From Paralithodes platypus (taxonomy: Eukaryota; Arthropoda; Malacostraca; Decapoda; Lithodidae), in the NCBI GenBank assembly GCA_032716605.1, contig CM064501.1, forward strand, positions 23,501,171 through 23,565,170: 64,000 bases of DNA, in the 5' to 3' direction. A program made the position numbers and the translations under genes. The notes under the pieces are model-generated. The model saw only the letters and a program-made list of their open reading frames with translations. It was not told where the DNA came from and made no database searches. Below are positions 52,530 to 63,699 of this stretch, piece by piece. Within the stretch, counting starts at the first letter, position 1, and every line of letters starts with the position of its first letter.

Positions 52530-52735
52530 ATCGAGAGAGTACAAAGGGAATCAAGCAACAACAGTCCAGCGACCTCTCAAGGCTGCTTAATATTGCCCTC
52601 CATAACACTGATGGTCAAGTGTCCAAACAGTAGTTTAGAATGTGTAAGGGAAAAATGGAAAGGGAATACTGCCCTTTTATAAATGTCTGTGGCAGGATTA
52701 GGAGATGTTAGTAGGGGACAGTTGTTAGTAAGAGA
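52530..52735 (-). mobile_element. CR1/L2-like LINE 3'-end relic (right arm)
   Basis: Mirror of 35805-36005. Confidence 0.75.
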
Positions 52736-53236
52736 GTGAGATTTCCATTTCCATTAGCCTACTCGGCTCTAGCCCTCAAAAGGAGAGAGATAGAGAGAGG
52801 TGTGTTGAATTGTGTTTGAAAGCGTGCCGTACTCAATCAATCAATCAATACTCTTTATTTCATAATATACATTAATAATATATATATATTACATATTTGT
52901 TCTTTTAAAACAAAAACATTAATTAAAACCTAGATATTTAGTAGCCAGGTATGCAATTGAGCTGCAACAACAATCACCTGGTAAGATTCAAGTTATATAC
53001 AGGGGTTCATCTTGGTTCGTGTAGCTGGACCCACACGATCTGAGACTGTATCACATCCAAGCCTTTGCATGAAATATCTACCTCGTTATTATCTTTGAAT
53101 AATTTATATATGCTTGTAAGTAGGTTACCGTTTTGAAAAAAAGGCATATTTAATTTAATTAATGTAACATTAGATCGCATAAGTCTGTGGTAGTATCGTG
53201 CTTGAACTTTAATCATTTGTTAAAGCCAGGTGATGT

Positions 53237-53875
53237 TTAACCCGGCAAGCGCGATAGGCCTCACGGAAGGCTTCCTATAGGGAACGCGATAGGCCTCAAG
53301 GAAGCAAGACCATAAAAAAAGCCTTCCAAAAAAAAAGAGGGCCTATCAAAACAAAGGAATTTGTCTCTAGGTGAGATAATTCCCCTCCAGTACTCATCCA
53401 TGTAAATCTCACCCACACCCCTCCCCTCCTTATTCCCCCCTCCCTCCCCTCCTCAATTATCACCTATTTTTCCTCTTATTATCATCATTTATCGGTTATT
53501 TTTCTCTCCCGCGATAATGTAGCACAAGTGGGTTGCAGAAAAGATCGTTATGTAACACCCAGACACCGGCCCACACCGCCCCGCTCGTCTCGGTTACCTC
53601 ACAGACAGCGAGAGAGGAGGGTTGCCTGTGGCTCTCTCTCGCCTGAGATTATGACCGGGTGGCCAATATCTTCGTTTTTCACCACCCAAATGCTTTTCCC
53701 ACTTATTTTAGCACTCTTGAAGGTTCATATATACATCATATACGTAAAATAAAAGCATACCGAAAACAAATAATGCTCTATATTGTAAATATAACGAATT
53801 CTGTCAGAATCCAAGGCTAGAAATACACAAATAACTACCCTAGCCCCTAGGTCTATATCGCGCTTGTCAGGTTAA
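53237..53875. mobile_element. TTAA MITE, family C, right arm only
   Basis: 639 bp between TTAA 53237-53240 and 53872-53875. Ends are 'cccggcaagcgcgata' and, inward from the right, 'cctgacaagcgcgata'. The left arm has the single-TTAA empty site at 35310-35313, proving target and duplication. Internal text is distantly like MITE Y. Confidence 0.93.
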
Positions 53876-55047
53876 GTAGCAGCTGATCACATACCTCCGC
53901 TACTTCATGACTGGTAGCATAGGAGGGAACATTCATAATACGCTTTAATGCTTTACTTATTGCTATCTCAAATGTTTTGAAAACGTTCGTAGATAAAACA
54001 TGTCTTTGCCACAAGTTAAGGCCATAATCAGGTCGACCAAAGGCTTTAAAAATATATAAAAGAGTGTTAAAATTAGTTATCTTAAAATATCTTATTATTG
54101 AATTGAAAGAAGAATAAAATGCGTTCAGTCGCAGTTCTACGTCGTCTCGATCTCGTAGATTTGAGGTGATTATGTGTCCTAAATATGTATACAATCTTAC
54201 CACCCCTAGATTTTCATTTCCTAGGGTTATATTATTTGCTGATTTAATTAGATTTACTGATTATCATACATTTAGTTTTTTCTTTGTTTATTTGCAGTTT
54301 ATGTTTGTCTATTTCAAGTAATACTTTCTGATACAGAATAGTAATTGACTTTATAGTGTATGATAACAATACTAAGTCATCTACATAAGCCATTACATTA
54401 ACTCTGTGAATTCCTAAGGTACATCCTTCTTCTATGTTAGATATCTCTCGTATAATGTCGCCTATGTACAATTTAAAAAGTAGTGGAGAGAATACACCCC
54501 CCTGCCTTACACCTTGTTCCACAGGACAGAGAAGGCCATGTTGCTCCCTCCATTCCCCATCGGCAGACTGGTTACGCCAATACTGCATCACCACAAATAT
54601 AACGTCAATAGGGACATCTCTTTCTAAAAGTGTAATGCCTAATAACAAATGATTAATTTTATCAAAGGCCTTGGAGAGATCAACAAACGTCACTAGACCG
54701 TTTTCCCCTTTATTAGAGGTATATTCATTATTTCTTTCAATAAAAAAGTTGCATCTGCTGTTGACGTTCCTCTTCTAAAGCCAAACTGTCTTTGGTCCAT
54801 TGAAATCTTTTCCGAAAGTATATCGAGTAAATTAAATTCAAATACCTTCAATAAACATGAAAATTGCATCGCTGGTATGTACTTATTTGAATCCGTAGAG
54901 TTCCCCTTTTCTATCTTTTATCAGAGGCTTTATATTGCAGATTAATACGTTAGAAGGCAAATAGCAATGTGAAAAACAGAGATTAAAAAGGTATGCTAGA
55001 ATAGGTAAACATTCATTTGAAGCAGATTTAAAAAAAGTTGAATGTAT

Positions 55048-56846
55048 TGTGACGCACCCCAGTGCTGTGCAACGCAACCTGATTGTACTCCTTGGTACTC
55101 GACTGTACCGCCGTGATCTGGCTACCGTCAGCCGCAATGTATATTGAGTGTGACAACTTATAACTATGTTCTTTGTATCTCTGCAAAGGTCTCGTCATGT
55201 GCTAACCAGTGGTGGGTTTTGTTTTAAGCCATGTCGAGACCTTCCATTTAATATGTAGTATCAATAGAGAAGTTGATAGATAAGACAATGGGAGTTCAGA
55301 GAGAGAGAGTGAGTTAGGCTTCAGAGCAAGAGGGTAGCAACGCGCCGCGCTGCCGGCCGGGTGGTTGCCAGACGTATGGACTGGTTGGCAGCCTTGCCCT
55401 TATAGCTAGGCGCGATAGGGTTGGCAGTCCATTGTTGCCTGCCTGGGCTGGGCCCATGTTGTCGTACAGCACATTGCCTGGAGGCTGGCTGCGTGTTCTA
55501 TGACCAGGTTGCCTAGAACCTTTGAGATTCTAACATCCCTTGCCCTCTCTCCCAACTTCTCACGGTTGCACTCTTTCTCTCTGACGACATTACTCTCATT
55601 TCATTCTTCTCTCTATTTAAATGCATAACCTTCCCTTGAGGTCCTAAAGGAGTTTCAGCACTCACCTCTCGTATTACTCTTAGGACAAGCATATATTTAC
55701 ATGTATTAGATTTAAGGGGTTAATGTGAACAGCGATCTTCTTGATGTGGATAGTTGGTGAACGTTCTACATGTTCACGAGTTATATGCCCCGCTCATCAT
55801 CCCATTTGTGACTAGACTGGTGCCATGTGTAAGAGCCCGACCATGCCCAGGAGTTGTCTGTAGAGGGACGAGGACTTAGCCTTGATTTGCATACCGAGCC
55901 AGGAGCGAGTGTAGCACCCGAGACTACAGCTCGCTCGTAGTGCCGGTATAGTAGAGTAACGTAATTTATCTGTCCTTGTGTTCTCTACAGTCTTCTCCTG
56001 GGTTCTCGCTTTCGGTGCTGGGACTCGTTGTTCCTGTGACTTGGCCTGCTAGCTAGAACACATGGGGATGATGAGTGGGATATATCTTTATTTTACTATG
56101 CATTGCAGCTCTCTTTAAGTATATATCTATAACACTTTACAATACACATTACTCACACACAAGACAACACTATTAATACTTTCATGTATCAATTAACTGC
56201 ACTGTCGTTTTGCTGCTGTGTCCGGAGTTCTGTTGCGTAGGGCGCATACGGACTCGGAGGGGAGACAGAGTGAGAGAAGCGAAGTAGCCTATGCGGTAGT
56301 AGGCTACCGGCGCAGTACTGTTGCCTGCAACCTTTTAGTTATTCCAAGTATAGATTCATTATTATAATAAGTGACTACTGTTTATGTTCCTCCCATGTGT
56401 ATTATTAGGTATCTACTGGATTATGAAGATCTTGTATGCTACATGCTAGTGCATGTTAGTAGGGGACAGTTAGTGTAGTGCACGCGCTTTCAAGTAGGCG
56501 TGTACATTTGTCATTTAGCATTTCACTGTCATACCTTTAGCCTGCTTCTATTCTACATTATTAGAGGCTTAATATTAACGTAGTTTCTTGAGTATTGCAT
56601 TTCTTTAGTAATAACGTAACCTATAAATGTCTGAGGGAGTTTAGCCTCATAGCCTACCCCTGTTGTACACTTTCGCCGAGTTAAGGTACCTCGTTACCGT
56701 AGACAATAACTCTGTAGGGCGTTGGTGCTTTTGTTGTCTGGAGCATATAGTATTTGGGACTTGAATCGAGCGTGTCATTGTCACTTAAGCCATTTCTGTC
56801 CTACGATCAAGAATCCCGAATATGTATTGCCGATCCAGCCGTAACA
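55048..56846. mobile_element. Solo-LTR-like insertion, right arm only
   Basis: 1,799 bp beginning 'TGTGACGCACC' and ending 'CCAGCCGTAACA', with a 4-bp duplication GTAT at 55044-55047 and 56847-56850. The empty site in the left arm is ATAC 34134-34137. TGT...ACA termini, a 4-bp TSD and no coding sequence fit a solo LTR left by recombination of a Gypsy-type element. An A/T-rich 'ctctatttaaatgc' near 55611 could be a TATA-like promoter. No internal gag-pol is present. Confidence 0.8.
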
Positions 56847-57597
56847 GTATTCTGTCATGTCCCATTCCGGGGTTCAATTGTTTTATAGCCCGTCATAGGG
56901 AAACGTACGACACGGTTACGTGCATCTTTTTTCCACTCAGACCATTCTCTGTTAAACTCGTCCATGAATAAATTGTTATAATTATCATTATCAGTATGTG
57001 ATTGATTATTGAAAAATTTATCAGTAAAGATTTTGGCAATATTTATTGGATCAGTTTCGCCGTCAATTACGTTAGAGAGTTTGTTTCTTCCTTTAGTATT
57101 CTTTACATCTTTCCTGAATGCTTTCTTATTACATCTGAACTTATGAACGATAGCTTGTGCGGTATGTTGCTGTTCATCTTCCTTACATTTGTTCAATCTC
57201 TGCTTGAAATTCGCTCGGGATTCTTTAACCAAGTTGTGGTCCTCAGTATCCCTTTGCCTACCTTTACGAATCCAACTTAAAAAACAATGTCTTGCAATAG
57301 AATGTAATTTCTTAATTTCTAAATTCCAACCAGGAATTACATTATATTTGTTAGCTTTAATGAATTTTCTTGCATAACTATTTGATGAGTCAAAAATAGC
57401 TGTACATATTGAATCATAAAATTGATCAATAAACTCAAGATAGTGTGACATGTGACAACCTAATTTAGTGCATGACTGTACCTGATGCTCTCTCCATGAC
57501 TTAAGTTTATTAATCCAGCAAGTACGGGAAGACTCTTGAGAGTTTCCCCGGACGACTGCGGGAAGACTCTTAAGACCCTGGGCCTAAAAAAATCCAT

Positions 57598-58078
57598 TTA
57601 ACACCTAACGAGCGGCCTAGGCGGTAATTTATATGTACCGCCCAGCGGGGTGTTTTTACCCTAAATAGGGTTGTTTACGTGATCATTTTCATGCCTAAAT
57701 AAGACCCAGAGCGTAAAACAAGTATCTATCCCTGAAAGGGCATAAACAGAGCTTTCCAATGACACCCCAACCATCCTTGTACGACCGCTAGTTTTCTTGC
57801 AACGATCGCGCAACACGAGTGCAAAAACCATGTAATTAGGTAGTTTCCCTACATAATTCCCTGTGTTGCGAGTGCGTGAGGGTGGATGGGATTCATGTCA
57901 GTAGGTCCGCCGCGGTGGTCTGGAGCAGTCATACGCTTGCTACTCTCCTGCCACCACTTATCTCTCTCTCTCAGCAACATAACGTGCTGAAAATGGCACA
58001 CAACATAAGTTGTGAACCGCCACTTAGTCCAAATTTCTTTCACACGACATAAGTTGCGCGCCGCCAATAAAGGGTTAA
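57598..58078 (-). mobile_element. TTAA MITE, family A, copy 5 (right arm)
   Basis: Mirror of 32906-33386 with TTAA 57598-57601 and 58075-58078. Confidence 0.88.
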
Positions 58079-58234
58079 AACCCCCGCCCCCCATTTTTTT
58101 TTTTTTTTTTGCCCCTCGGCCATGCCAAATATCACTCCTCCACATCCCCTCCTTCTCCACTTTCCTACCCTCCTTCAGTTATCACCTATTTTCCCTGTTA
58201 TTCCCTTATTTTGTGGTCTATTTTCGTGCTAACA
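58075..58234. mobile_element. TTAA MITE, family Y, first part (right arm)
   Basis: From TTAA 58075-58078 (shared with MITE A) to the TIR element. The rest is 62231-62441, ending in TTAA 62438-62441. Contains a T-run of 18. Confidence 0.55.
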
Positions 58235-58237
58235 TTA

Positions 58238-58687
58238 TAGTAGGGTCATTTGCTTGGAATCCGTGACCATTTTGTTCCTACCTTTTTCTCTCGATGGATT
58301 TGACAACCTGAACCATTTTAAAGGGAAATTAGCTCCTATCCCTTTGCCTACCTTTACGAATCCAACTTAAAAAATGACGGCTACCTCTGCTAGAGCCCAA
58401 TATTCAAAATGGCCACCAACGCCATCTTGAAAAACATGAAATGTAATATCTCTGGCATCAGATAAGCTACAAAGACGAATGAGGTGTCCTTTTTCACTAA
58501 TTCTGGCATTACAAATCCACTGGAATGGTTATTGTATTGTATTGTATTGTATATTGTATTGTTATTATACTAATTGTACATACTAATCTGCCACTTCACT
58601 GTCACTACATGAGTCACTGTGTGAGCCACTATCAGAATCACTGTCCTCACTTTCGCTGCTATCATCACTGTTGTTCTCTGCCTGCGG
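58238..58687. repeat. Left TIR of the 4-kb element (right arm)
   Basis: Reverse complement of 61789-62227, except for a 38-bp foreign patch at 58337-58384 that duplicates LINE-X sequence from 57247-57284. Confidence 0.9.
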
Positions 58688-58762
58688 TGTATATCTAATA
58701 TTACTTTTTTACTGATTCAGATGGATCGCATGCCCATCTGATGAAAATCGCCGACTTGTGAA

Positions 58763-61700
58763 GTGACCGAAATAATGGATAATAGAAGAGAGAGTGAAGA
58801 GTTACCAGACAAGACATTAAATGAATACGAGTGCATTTTACTCTGTGGTAAGCGATGTACCGCAGATGATCGTTTGGAAAACATTACACCTGAGAAGTGG
58901 GAATCCATCCAGGAAAAGTCTTTACAATGGAAAGAACTTGAAAAGTTTCAACATATACATGCAAATGTGGATTGGGAAAAGGGACCAAAGGGTCACCACA
59001 TGCATAGCACTTGTTACGCATCATTATCCAGCAAGCGCAAGCTCTCTGAAGCCGAAAAACGCAAACACAAATCCGAGGAACGTCTTGAAAGAGATGAAGC
59101 ATCAGATCAACAAGACCCTTCCCCAGAGGCCAGTGCACCTAAAAGGCTCCGCTCCAGTATGGGTGTCCTTCATGATAAGACTCTATGTGTGTGGTGCATG
59201 AAAGGGGCAATCAAGAGTAGTGATCGTGACAAGCAGATTTTACTCCTATCAACAGTAGATGCCTGGACTAAATTCAAGTTACATACTGTCTGTCTGGAAG
59301 ATGAGGTCATGAAATTGAGACTTGACACTCTGATTGCATCCATCCCAGATAGTCAAACAGCATTGGGGTTGGAAATCCGCTACCATCGTGCGTGCTGGCG
59401 CAAATATGTAAGCGACCACAGGCCCCTTTAAGATGAAAGCACTCACCATCTGCAGCATGTAAACCTCCGAGAGGCCCAAGCTCTCTTCTTTCATCATATT
59501 CGTCAAGTCATCTTCAAAGACCATGAAATTCGCACACTGCAAGGCCTGCTGCAGGACTATAAGCGCATTATCTCAAATCACGGACATAACTCAGTAGTAA
59601 AATCCAGTTACTTAAAGGAAATTCTCGTCAATGAATTTGGGGAAGACATCGGATTTCATGAACACATTCAAAAGAATGTGAGTGAACTGGTATATGATAC
59701 AACAGCAGCAGGTACATACACCGAGGCGGCAATATCTTCATATCCATGCAATCAGAACAAGCAACTGGACTGAGTTCAAGTCCTCACTCAAGCTCATGCT
59801 TTCTTTGATGCAAATCTATGATAATGACAAGTATGGTTGGCATCTCCCCGATTTCACCGCAATGCTTGATACCCTTCCTGTCGATCAGGCTGCATTCATG
59901 GAGAGTGGTATGTTTGCACAGTCAATGACAGGAAAACCATATTCGTGTGTCGCCCTCGACATATGGATAGAGTCAACAATGAATAAGGGCTCTAAGCTGA
60001 AGTCTGGTTGGTTGGCCATTCTGAACAATGAAAAGCAGCTCCTTTCAAACACTCGGAATGTGAATAACATAAATCGGGTGAGAACAAAGGTCCATCGCCA
60101 TGCTAATCGCAAGAAACAAGGAAAAGGGAAGCATGCTGATTGCTCGTCGAGAAAAATGAAGAAGGATGAACAAGCTGTACAGGATATAAGCGCATGTCTC
60201 ACTGAATTCAAGTGTGATCCATTTGACCATACAACAAGACACTTCGATCCCTACAGTCAGGAATCCCAGCCTCAGACGCTCTCGCTGCCGACTTGAAATC
60301 GGCAAAGGAGGATGGCACAAGCAAACTGAAGCAGTTCTTGAATGAGAGAGTGTATTCCAAGACCAAGTCTCTCAACGACAGAGTTCCCCGTAGCAAGCGT
60401 TTGAACTTTTCAACTCAGGAATTGAAGAAAGCAGATGGTGAGAACCTGAAGGGAAAGACTGAGGAAATGGAGCGTAATGCCTTGGCCTCTGTTCTCGGAC
60501 TGGTTGAAACGAGTGGTGCCCTCAAACTTCAAGAAGTCCTGCAGCATCGTGTTACAGCCGAGTGCCTTTCCATCTTCATCGTCAATGGAACCATCCGTAA
60601 GGCACAGAAAAGCAAGCTTCAACAAAAACTAACTATGACTGTCATTCCAGAGCCTGATGTATACACGTCTATTATTGATATGGGCCTTATCTGGCGCCTA
60701 ACAACTCCTACCATTGAAGACAGAGAGAAGGGAGACGGTAGCAAGTATACCTGGAGAGATTATGCAGAGAAGTTGGTGCACTTCGTTCTAACGAGACACA
60801 AGCATGCTGAGCGCATCATTTGCGTCAATGATTCATATGATCAGAATTATACGATCAAGGACAGTGAGAGAATACTGTGCCAATAAAATCTGCCAATCAG
60901 CAATGTCTTCATGAAGACAGAAGATAAATTTCCTTCTAGTAAAACTTTCCATGCTCTCCTGGGTAAACCTGAGAACAAAATCCGCCTTCAGGCATTTCTT
61001 CAAACGGAATTCCAGAGAACAGCAGCAACAACTAGCACCGAGATCATCTACTGTGTAGTTGGTAGCACTGCAAACAATCTCACCACAGGCAAGCTTGTGC
61101 CAGAGCTCACATGCTCCCATGCAGAGGCAGATATGGCAATGCTCACCATATATAGTGTGCTCCGGTCAGAGAGCTACACAGCAGCTGTCGTTCTGGACAC
61201 AGAGGACACAGACAACTACGTGCAAGCGGCATATGTTGCTCAGAAGACAACAGGAATCCTGTGTGTGAAACGCAAACGTCAGCTTATCGATGCCCGATGT
61301 TTGTGCAGAGAGGCAATGGCTGCATCCATCATACCACTTCATGTCCTCACTGGGTGTGACCACAACTCTGGCTTCTATGGAGCAAGCAAGAAGCTCATTG
61401 CAGATCGTCTGGAGAAGTCTAAAGAGGCACACGACCTGCTAGCAGCATGTGGTACACAGCTCCTAGTCACAGAACAGGTCATCAGTGATTTGGAGCGGTT
61501 TGTCATTCGATATGTCTATGGTGATACCAAAAGCAAGACCCTGGGAGATGCGAGGGCAGCGAAGTGGAGAGCTCAGAAGAAAAAAAGCACTATCCGACTT
61601 GTGCCTGACTTGGACAGTCTCCGTCCACACTTGGAGCGTGCAAACTATCTTGCATATTTGCAAAAGCATTACCAGCTCCAAAGTCACCCCTCACCGATCG

Positions 61701-61906
61701 GCCATGGATGGCATCTTGTAAATGGCCTATGTCTGCCTGTCCGTTCAACCCAGCCCCCACTTCCCCCATCCATACCACTACCTACCTACCGCAGGCAGAG
61801 AACAACAGCGATGATAGCAGCGAAAGTGAGGACAGTGATTCTGATAGTGGCTCATACAGTGAATCATGTTGTGACAGTGAAGTGGCAGATTAGTATGTAC
61901 AATTAG
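58763..61906 (+). pseudogene. FEN/XPG-like nuclease-domain protein of the TIR element, right copy
   Basis: ATG 58763. Open to a TAA at 59429-59431 (Ser in the left copy), on in the same frame to about 59772, then a frameshift; 59682-60296 in the next frame, another shift near 60232, then 60293-60886 ending in a TAA where the left copy has Lys, then 60911-61906. Motifs: zinc-finger-like 'LCVWCMKG' with 'YHRACWRKY', 'AEADMAML' near 61120, 'EDTDNYV' near 61203, 'LTGCDHNSGFYG' near 61347, and 'SKKLIADRLEKSKEAHDLL' after it, which is frame-intact here but shifted in the left copy. A Ser/Asp/Glu-rich tail is readable in an alternative frame from 61798 to 61893, preceded by 'ctacctaccgcag', a possible splice acceptor. 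Confidence 0.65.
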
Positions 61907-62227
61907 TATAATACAATACAATAACAATACAATATACAATACAATACAATACAATAACCATTCCAGTGGATTTGTAATGCCAGAATTAGTGAAAAAGGAC
62001 ACCTCATTCGTCCTTGTAGCTCATCTGATGCCAGAGATATTACATTTCATGTTTTTCAAGATGGCGATGGCGGCCATTTTGAATATTGGGCTCTAGCAGA
62101 GTTAGCCGTCATTTTTCAGAGGGGCATAGGAGCTAATTTTCCTTTAAAATGGTTCAGGTTGTCAAATCCATCGAGAGAAAAAGGTAGGAACAAAATGGTC
62201 ATGGATTCCAAGCAAATGACCCTACTA
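61789..62227. repeat. Right TIR of the 4-kb element (right arm)
   Basis: Contains the stop of the gene, a (caata)n stretch and the terminal GACCCTACTA. Confidence 0.9.
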
Positions 62228-62230
62228 TTA

Positions 62231-62441
62231 GCGAGTTGGTAGCAGGGCGTTGTCATCACTGTTACCAAGTGTGGGAAAGAGCGAGAGAGAGATTTTTGCG
62301 TAACAGTGTCTCTCCAGACAAGGGGAGGGGAGGAGAGGAGGGAGGTTGCCTCAGCCATACATTATGTAACTCCCGGCCTGTATCGCCGATTTTGACCATC
62401 CAAACGCTGTTTCCACTTGTTTTATTGCTGTAACAGGTTAA
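62231..62441. mobile_element. TTAA MITE, family Y, second part (right arm)
   Basis: Ends 'gctgtaacagg' TTAA 62438-62441. Mirror of 22553-22763. Confidence 0.6.
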
Positions 62442-62649
62442 TACCTTTATAATCAACCTAAAATAGGCGCATATGGATAAGTATTAATGCTATTTATGGT
62501 AAAATAACGATGTTAGTGATGGGAACAGCTCAAATACGTGCGCACAGGCGTGTGGTGTCTCATACCCCTCATACGCACGTCTTAGGTTAATAACCCGTTG
62601 ATCAATCTCTCCAAGGTCCCTTTCTTTTAGCTTATCCCAACATACATAC

Positions 62650-63453
62650 ATAATTATAATCATCACCGGTATTATCAGCAGAACAGACGCTTGCTGCTTG
62701 CTCCGACATTGTGGTTAGTTCTAACTTTAAAATTAATGACGACAGGGAGATGATCTGACCGTATAATGTCTGTTAAGATAATTGTGTTATCTACCTTAAT
62801 ATTATTATGCTCTCTACCCAAAATATGGTCCAGCCAACGACTAGCCGAGTTGCCATAACCTAATACGTGTAAATGATTCGATAGGGAGTATTTTAGTATC
62901 AAAGCATTCAAGATCATTATTTAACATAAAGTTATTTAAGCTTCTCCAGGCCCGTCCTGAGAGTGGATCAGCATTAAAATCGCCAATGTAAAATATGGCT
63001 TCAAAAATATAATGTTCTAGTATAGCTTCCAGAGCTGCGAGTGATTGTAGATATTTATGATAAGTAGTTATTTCCCATAAATCACTATTCAAATAAACAT
63101 TTACTAAGATTATATCAAGATCGAAAATTTAACACTAAAAATAATAAAGTTATTCTCTATGTCAATCTTATTTATCTTAAAATTAGAGTTCTTCTTCCAC
63201 AATACTGGTAAACCACCCTGAGGTCATCCTGCCATAGAGGCCAAAGCTCTCTCAGAGTAGAGAGCCGCTGCACCGACACAGTCGTAATTTGCACTGATGA
63301 AATCTAGTAATCCTCATTTATCCTCTATAATAAAAGATTCCTGCAAAAATATTACATCATAATTACTCTCTGTCAGATCACACGTATTGTAACTATATTT
63401 TTACGCAAAGAGCAACAGTTATATGAACAAACTCTAATATTAGCCCAATCCAT
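62650..63453 (-). pseudogene. LINE-X ORF2, endonuclease domain (right arm)
   Basis: Mirror of 21611-22380. ATG at 63453. It retains the block lost in the left arm, 'FYIGDFNADPLSGRAWRSL' (catalytic GDFN). 'SDHLPVVINF' is present near 62740. Several frameshifts and at least one stop remain. Confidence 0.8.
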
Positions 63454-63699
63454 GACAATGCTGTACACACTGAAAAAACAAATATAATATAATTATAGAT
63501 TGAGAAAGTTATTATTCAACTGACTGGATGGCTTTGCCATTGTTAGTAGTGTCTCTCCGTCTGTTATAAAATGTATCTACAACAATTGCTTTGTTCCATA
63601 TATCTGGCTTAAAAAGCTTCTCTCTATCAGACAAGTTCACTGTTACTTTGTAAGCTTCAAATCTTTTTGACATTATTTTAAGGTTCTTAATTTCATGGA

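Larger units (their letters stand above)
52836..57510 (-). pseudogene. LINE-X ORF2, RT part and 3' end (right arm)
   Basis: Mirror of 33476-35704, carrying two right-arm-only insertions (53237-53875 and 55048-56846). The pre-RT frame runs from 57451 to 56855. The RT palm is better preserved than in the left arm: 54693-54244 is one open frame with 'TFVDLSKAFDKINH', 'GVRQGGVFSPLLFKLYIGD' (Gly replaces Asp seen in the left arm) and 'MAYVDDLVLLS'. The C-terminal frame 54203-53853 is cut by the MITE at 53875. The (TTGA)n tail is at 52836-52850. Confidence 0.85.
58238..62227 (+). mobile_element. 4-kb TIR element with nuclease-like gene, right-arm copy (uninterrupted)
   Basis: 3,990 bp starting 'TAGTAGGGTCATTTGC' and ending 'GCAAATGACCCTACTA', flanked by TTA at 58235-58237 and 62228-62230. 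TIRs are 58238-58687 and 61789-62227, about 440-450 bp. One gene on the plus strand fills the interior (58763-61906), its acidic tail running into the right TIR. It is inserted in MITE Y. This architecture (long TIRs, 3-bp duplication, single large gene) is that of an autonomous DNA transposon whose transposase would be the nuclease-like protein. Confidence 0.85.

Noticed and set aside
53219..53232. 13-bp extra segment 'tttaatcatttgt' in the right arm as a TTAA transposon footprint
   Set aside because: It is flanked by TTAA-like text but the left arm has no TTAA at that position, so a simple excision footprint does not fit; left unexplained.
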